64,000 nt of DNA from Glebionis coronaria. Its lineage: Eukaryota > Streptophyta > Magnoliopsida > Asterales > Asteraceae. Where the stretch lies: contig CM046876.1 in NCBI GenBank assembly GCA_025667525.1, positions 535,296,038 to 535,360,037 of the forward strand, read 5' to 3'. How positions within the stretch are numbered: position 1 is the first letter of the stretch; the number at the start of each line of letters is the position of its first letter. The notes under the pieces were generated by a model that saw nothing but the letters and a program-made list of their open reading frames with translations, did no database searches and was not told the DNA's origin. Both the position numbers and the translations under genes were made by a program. Positions 59,124-64,000 of the stretch are shown piece by piece.

Positions 59124-59694
59124 ACGTTCTTGTACACACGTAATACATCGAGTTAATCGTGATTCTAGCACGAACAAACCGAGCTTCCACGCTTATGGAG
59201 TATCTACCCAACAACCCTAGAGAGGGGCTAGGACTAGATAAAAATGGCTTAATCGAAAACCAAAGAAAACCCTAAAAGGGGTGTTTTTGGCCGGCGACTA
59301 AGAGCAAAAGAAAGAGAGATTTGTGATGTGATTTATGAAGGCTAGTGTTTGTTTATATAGACCTTGGATAAACTTTTTCTCCAAGTCATAAACCAAATAG
59401 GAAAGAAAATCTCTTTTCTTCCCTTTTTGTTCCCTTAGGCCGACGGTTCACAAAGCCCACAAGGGGGCTTCCGGAACTTTTCATTTTCCTTCTTTTAGCT
59501 TCTATTTGATTCCATAACGGTCGTTTATACTTAACTTTTAATTATTAACGATCGTTAGTTAAGCTTTGCTTTGATTTAATAAATATAATAACATATTTAA
59601 TAAATAAAATAACCCTTTACGTAATGTGTGCAATCCCGTAATCACGAGTTCGATCCTATCTCACGACTATTAATTTTAAGTCCATAAACTTTTA
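59124..59694 (-). mobile_element. element 4, right (5') LTR, second segment
   Basis: Resumes at ACGTTCTTGTACACA, matching 40453-41023, and ends AAACTTTTA (terminal CA mutated to TA), followed by GTTAT at 59695-59699. Confidence 0.92.
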
Positions 59695-59699
59695 GTTAT

Positions 59700-60292
59700 A
59701 CCTTCATTACATCAGTGATCCTTTAGTGACATTGGGCTTAACAGAGTTTAGCTTAAACAATTTGGGATTATCATTCTCAAAAATATCATACGCGTACACT
59801 ATGGACGATTATCCGAAAACCACCATGATAAACTTAGACCACGAGTATTCTTAGTAGGTAATATCTAATAGTAACATAGAAATAAAACAAAAGGTATACG
59901 TTGACATGCATGGCACTTCAGTTTTTAGTAGGTAATGTTTAACGTTGTATGCAGTAATGGCTTATCGCTAATATTTGCTTTTTGCTGATGCAACAACCCG
60001 AGTTAGTGATGGTGACGTTCGCAATTATATAAGGAAATGAAGCAGGGAGACTTCGAACTCGTGCTTCCTACTTCACTCATTCTTTCCCTTCTATATAATA
60101 AATACTAACCTAGCCAGTGATCACACTTACATACAATAGAAGCATTAAGTTGTCAATATATCCGAAAGATGCATATCCTAGATTATCCGAAAACGACCAT
60201 GATGAACTTAGACCACGATCCAAGTATTCTTACCGGAAGACCTCCCACTTCTATGAGACAAGAACTCCCGCTCCTTTCTATGTAAACTTACG
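59700..60292. other. flanking DNA upstream of the two-exon gene, with a 50-bp internal duplication
   Basis: No coding sequence I can support. The segment at 59807-59853 recurs at 60181-60232 (GATTATCCGAAAAC.ACCAT, then AACTTAGACCACGA and GTATTCTTA), the second copy 5 bp longer. A TATA-like TATATAA lies at 60092-60098 (CTATATAATAAATAC) and could serve the gene downstream. Confidence 0.5.
60092..60098 (+). promoter_or_regulatory. possible TATA box for the two-exon gene
   Basis: TATATAA in CTATATAATAAATAC, about 390 bp upstream of the ATG at 60482 or 195 bp upstream of the ATG at 60293. Position alone supports it. Confidence 0.3.
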
Positions 60293-60481
60293 ATGTTTCC
60301 CTTTTACGGTATCTTTGTTTTACTTTTCTGTCGTATTTCATTTACAATAAGGCCAGTGATCATTGTCTTGTTTTTTTCTTTTTCTTTCGGAAGATTGATA
60401 GCTCCCAATGGCCAAAACCTTCATCAATCTAATACCGTACAAGCACGGGACATGTTGCCATTACCAATAAACCTGCATCAT

Positions 60482-61129
60482 ATGAAGAAGACGACGCCAT
60501 CTTCTGCCACCGCTGCTAAACACCATACACAGTAAGTTCGACTTTGATTATTACTATACTCTTTATTCGTTCAGATATATACTACAAGAAGTCTTATATC
60601 CCTTTTTTTTTGAATTCATATAACATTACATATGCTTTATGACAGGTTTCAGTACTACAAAAAAATTTGGAAACTGATATTTACTGTAGCTCTTTTCGCT
60701 ATGTTTCCATCATTGGCACAAGTCGGCCAGCTCAAGTTTACAAATAAGTCACCGTTTGTAACTCATGTGTTCTTTTCCAACATGGGTGTTATTGCCTATG
60801 TCATCGCTATACCGACTTCAGTGATTTTCTTTGCTATGGCAAACTACTTAGAGGGGTTTGCCAATGAGCCCTCATCCCGTACATACTACATTTACATGAT
60901 CTTAAGATGTGTCTTTTGCTTCTCGGCCATTCTTGCACCTCTCTCGTTTGTGTTGGTGTTGCTCATCCCTAGCGACGGGTATTACTGGATTGGGTATTTG
61001 ATAATCTCGCTAATTTTTGTAGTTATAGTTGCATATAATGTTATGGACTACTTACGTTGCAAGATAAAATTATCCAACTTGAGCAATGCTCAAATAGACA
61101 CAGAGATATCATCACCTTCCATAGTGTAG
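60482..61129 (+). CDS. putative four-span membrane protein, two exons (function unknown)
   Basis: The only candidate host gene. Exon 1 ends at 60531 and the intron is 60532-60645 (114 bp, donor GTAAGT, acceptor after a T-rich tract, ...GACAG). Exon 2 is 60646-61129. Splicing joins CA to G, giving Gln, so AAKHHTQ leads into FQYYKKIWKLIFTV. The start is uncertain: ATG 60482 gives a short polar N-terminus (MKKTTPSSATAAKHH), while in-frame ATG 60293 would add a hydrophobic, signal-like stretch. Exon 2 has four hydrophobic spans, about IWKLIFTVALFAMFPSLA, NMGVIAYVIAIPTSVIFFAM, YMILRCVFCFSAILAPLSFV and YWIGYLIISLIFVVIVAY, and a polar tail ending EISSPSIV. I do not recognise the family. It has no lesions and no element-like context. 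Confidence 0.55.
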
Positions 61130-61344
61130 GGAGAATATGTATGTACGTGCAAGTTCAGGTTGTAACTAGTTCGCAAAATTAACTACGAATTTAAGTTTGC
61201 TATTTTTGTTTCAAGTTGATCAAGCCAAATGTTATAACTTATAAAGTGTACATATACTATATTTATGTCACTTGGTATGACTTTACTCGAATTTTTGTCA
61301 TACCATTATTCAAAACTATTACGTAATGATTTTTTGCTATTGTA
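61130..61344. other. 3' flank of the two-exon gene
   Basis: AT-rich, no reading frame of interest and no clear AATAAA signal seen. Confidence 0.5.
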
Positions 61345-61352
61345 GTTTTATG
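61345..61352. repeat. 8-bp target-site duplication of the MITE, left copy
   Basis: GTTTTATG, paired with GTTTTATC at 61726-61733 (7 of 8 bases). Confidence 0.7.
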
Positions 61353-61725
61353 CAATGTTTTGAAATCCGGGTTTTAAATTGACCGGTCGAGTCATCGGGT
61401 CCGGGTTAAACGGTTTTTTTTTTTAAATATTTTAATATTTTTAATAATTAATAATAGTTATATATAAAAATCATAAAAACTTCCGAATATTGAGGATAAA
61501 TTGTTTACCAACCAATATAATATGTAAAAAATAAATTTCGTCGCAAATTCGTAAAATTTACATATTTTTTTCAAAAAGAACCCGAAAAAATCAAAACCCG
61601 GCCGGGCCTCAAAAACCGGGTTGACCCGGGTCAAGCCGAGTTTTGAAAATGTAAAACCCGAGTCAAAATGACCAGTTTTTTCGACCGGAACCGGGTCAAC
61701 CGGTTGACCCGGTCTGAGAACATTG
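61353..61725. mobile_element. hAT-like MITE, 373 bp
   Basis: Starts CAATGTTTTGAAATCCGGGT. The reverse complement of its end starts CAATGTTCTCAGACCGGGTC, an imperfect terminal inverted repeat with CAATGTT at the tips. Both ends are rich in CCGGGTT/AACCGGTTGACCCGG phrases and the middle is AT-rich. An 8-bp flanking duplication and C-A-x-T-G tips fit non-autonomous hAT elements. No transposase is encoded; small reading frames here are chance. Confidence 0.7.
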
Positions 61726-61733
61726 GTTTTATC

Positions 61734-63126
61734 TATTATACTATTGTTGGCGAATTTGTGACACCAACCTATTTGTTCTTTTTTTGGAGTATAAACATCG
61801 TACTTGTTATGATGTTCTGCTGTTTGGTGAGTAATCTTGTTCTTGATAAAATATTTCTCCAATCATTAAAGCCGAATGATAATTAAATTTGTATGATATC
61901 GGTAGTGGGGGTTGACAATATTTTATGGAAGTAAAGAAAGATGTGGGTGAAGTCAGTACAGGAAATTAGCCAAGGTGGTTTCTTCTTTTAGTCGAGTCGA
62001 CAATGTTTCTTCTAGTCAGGTCGACAAAATGAGCATGTCAATGAGTCTAGTCGAGCGGGTCGTACAATTAACATGCAACATCAAATATATAAAAGGCTTT
62101 TTATATATAATTTTTTTTTTTTATTAGTCAAATAATTATAATGAAACGTTCTCTTCTTGATGTCAAAAGGTCTTTTTAATTTGTACATACACAATATCCA
62201 AGAGACATATGATCATCTTAAAACATTGCAATCAAGTCAAACTTTTATCAAGCAACTTAAGTTCGAGTTTAAGTTTAGTTTGATAAAATTAAACTTTTAT
62301 CAAGCTCAAACCCAAGTTTAAATTCAAAAAACAGCTCAAACATATAACAAACTCAACCTTTTGAAAACACGGCTCGAGCTCTATCAAACTTTTTCAAGAT
62401 TTAATCAAAATATGTTTTAATTATTAATGTCTGTAAGCATTTAAAGGTTAATTTGAGTATTAATCTAATTATAAAAGCATATTTTATAATTAAATAAGTA
62501 ATATATTATATAACTCTAATTAAATTTATATTTTAGTTCTTTGTTATTAAAATATTTTTTTTATTTTTGTATTTATCAAACATTATTTCAAACATAATTT
62601 GAATGTAAATATAAAAATTCTATTACTATACAATACATTATCAAGCATTACCCGTATATAGTATGTTATTATTATTTTATTAATGTTACGTATAATTATG
62701 TTGTACACCATAATTATCAATGCTTCATTTCACGCATGGATTTTCTCGATTTAGTTGATCCAATTACTCGGTCAAGTCGGCCCGATGGTCGACCCTTGAT
62801 CCGGTGACTCGACCGTGTTAAACCATAACAAAATCATAGGCGTCTTTCGGCATAGACGTGTATTGGTTTATAATGTAATGTGTACGCTTTATAGGTTAAT
62901 AACTAAATCTATCGGTAAATAAGTCGAACCGTGTTAAACCATAAGAACAATTGTTAAGAAGGATGTTGTTAGCACTTTTCATATCGAGTTTACGATTCGG
63001 TTGTTCGGAAGTCATATTCAAAACAAACGTTGTTAGCGTTTTTGTATTTAAACATGTGACTCGAGGTGATATAGTTACGCATAGATGTTAAACGAATACT
63101 TTATTACCCATTGATTGTATTATGAT
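61734..63126. other. non-coding flank with degraded repeats
   Basis: Two features stand out: a stretch at about 62225-62400 with recurring AAACTTTTATCAAGC and GCTCGAGCTC phrases, and a CCGG-style patch at about 62745-62830 (CGGTCAAGTCGGCCCGATGG, ACTCGACCGTGTTAAACC) that resembles the ends of the MITE at 61353. I see no gene. Confidence 0.4.
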
Positions 63127-63384
63127 ATCGTGATGAATGTTAACTAATCTAATGAATGTTAACTAATCGTGATGAATGTTAATTAATCGTGATGAATGTT
63201 AGCTCATCGTGATGAATGTTAACTCATCGCGATGAATGTTAACTAATCGTGATGAATATATTATCATCATGATGAATGTTAACTAACCGTGATGAACAAA
63301 TCGTGATGAATGTTAATTCATCGTGATGAATGTTAACTAATTGTGATTAACGTTAACTCATCCCAATGAATGTTAACTAATAGT
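63127..63384. repeat. 20-bp minisatellite, about 13 units
   Basis: Consensus ATCGTGATGAATGTTAACTA, with variants ending AATTA, ACTC or GCTC and one shortened unit. Two further units lie outside the array at about 63532-63560. Confidence 0.9.
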
Positions 63385-64000
63385 AGTCATTATACATGAT
63401 ACTTAATCGGGTGTGTTGAATGATATCATTATACATAGAGGTGACACATGACACATTAATCGGATGTTTTGAATGATAAAAGTTATATATAAGATGTTAA
63501 ACGAATGTGTATGCACTCATTACATTATGATATCGTGATGAATGTTAACTAATCATGATGAATGCGACATATCTCATTTATTTCTACCGTGTATCGATTA
63601 TGGCGTCGTTCGGCTAAAGCGTGTATTGATTTGGAATGTAATCTAAGTGTGTGAGGTATTTGTTAAAGATGGATACAAAAAAGTTAGGTTTTTGTCGTCT
63701 AGCGGCTCTTAGGGACTCCTTTCTGCAACACATAAAAAACCGATTTAATTCATTGCAATATTATAATATAAAATACGGATTTACAACGAATAGTTAGAAA
63801 CTAGAAATGATTAAACATATGAAATCCGTTAAAAATCCATAGCAAAGTATTTAGAAATTCTAATGGAGTTATATATAGAAAAAAATAAAAAAATATTGGT
63901 TTTGCTGCAAAATATTTCTTTTATATTTACTTTAATTTTTGTTTCAAATATATTAACGATTTTGCAATGGATTTGCAATGGACAACTAAAAATAAACTCA
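63385..64000. other. non-coding flank, partly a duplicate of sequence to its left
   Basis: 63495-63560 repeats the approach to the minisatellite (GTTAAACGAAT...ATTATGATATCGTGATGAA), and 63600-63650 resembles 62836-62885 (GGCGTC.TTCGGC..A, CGTGTATTG, AATGTAAT). No gene is visible in the last 350 bp. Confidence 0.5.

Larger units (their letters stand above)
40230..59694 (-). mobile_element. element 4: Ty1/copia retrotransposon hosting element 5
   Basis: Left LTR 40230-41023 (794 bp). The right LTR is 47240-47462 plus 59124-59694 (223 + 571 = 794 bp) once element 5 and its ATATC duplication are taken away. LTRs differ at roughly 23 positions (about 3%). GTTAT flanks both ends (40225-40229, 59695-59699). 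Polypurine tract and primer site give minus orientation. The interior has a gag-pol with several lesions, a 1.5-kb leader and a 0.8-kb 3' spacer. Confidence 0.92.

Noticed and set aside
63127..63384. CRISPR array
   Set aside because: Units are contiguous, with no spacers; it is a minisatellite in plant DNA.

Overview
This is plant nuclear DNA made almost entirely of transposable elements. The Gag, Pol and extra-ORF protein families resemble those I associate with Asteraceae, perhaps Anthemideae such as Tanacetum or Chrysanthemum. That placement is from memory of families, not a search. I see no bacterial genes, tRNA or rRNA genes, or CRISPR arrays. The one candidate host gene is a small two-exon membrane-protein gene at about 60.5-61.1 kb.

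Layout. 1-5.4 kb: 5' part of an Athila-like Ty3/gypsy element on the minus strand. Its gag-pol frame is open from 3255 to the window edge, its primer site resembles tRNA-Asp, and its LTR carries a TATA box. It sits in a LINE reverse-transcriptase remnant (5.4-5.9 kb), which is also cut by a second gypsy LTR with primer site (5.9-8.0 kb, plus strand). 8.2-9.6 kb: 5' part of a MULE-like gene (PB1-like domain), whose coding sequence resumes at 34.8-35.0 kb and 40.06-40.23 kb.

The MULE is split by three LTR elements, two of which host a further element. Element 1 (gypsy, minus, 9624-34817, TSD CAGAC) carries a decayed pol and an insertion of non-LTR sequence at 15.5-18.6 kb; its right LTR is split by element 2 (copia, plus, 20200-32248, TSD AATAG). 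Element 3 (gypsy, minus, 35040-40060, TSD ATGTG) has 280-bp LTRs. Element 4 (copia, minus, 40230-59694, TSD GTTAT) has its right LTR split by element 5 (gypsy, minus, 47463-59118, TSD ATATC), which has 3.4-kb LTRs. All five target-site duplications can be read directly. Hand-compared LTR divergence fits the nesting: roughly 4-5% in element 1 against 2.2% in element 2, and about 3% in element 4 against about 1.5-2% in element 5.

59.7-64 kb: flanking DNA with the two-exon gene, a 373-bp hAT-like MITE with a near-perfect 8-bp duplication, and a 20-bp minisatellite inside a larger decayed duplication.

Most of the coding sequence is broken. The clear exception is the Athila-like ORF. The two most unusual items are (a) non-LTR remnants whose C-terminus reads as a CCHC knuckle plus a restriction-like-endonuclease motif set and which lie between two (ATT)n tracts, and (b) a roughly 1000-codon extra ORF, now broken, between pol and the 3' LTR of element 2.
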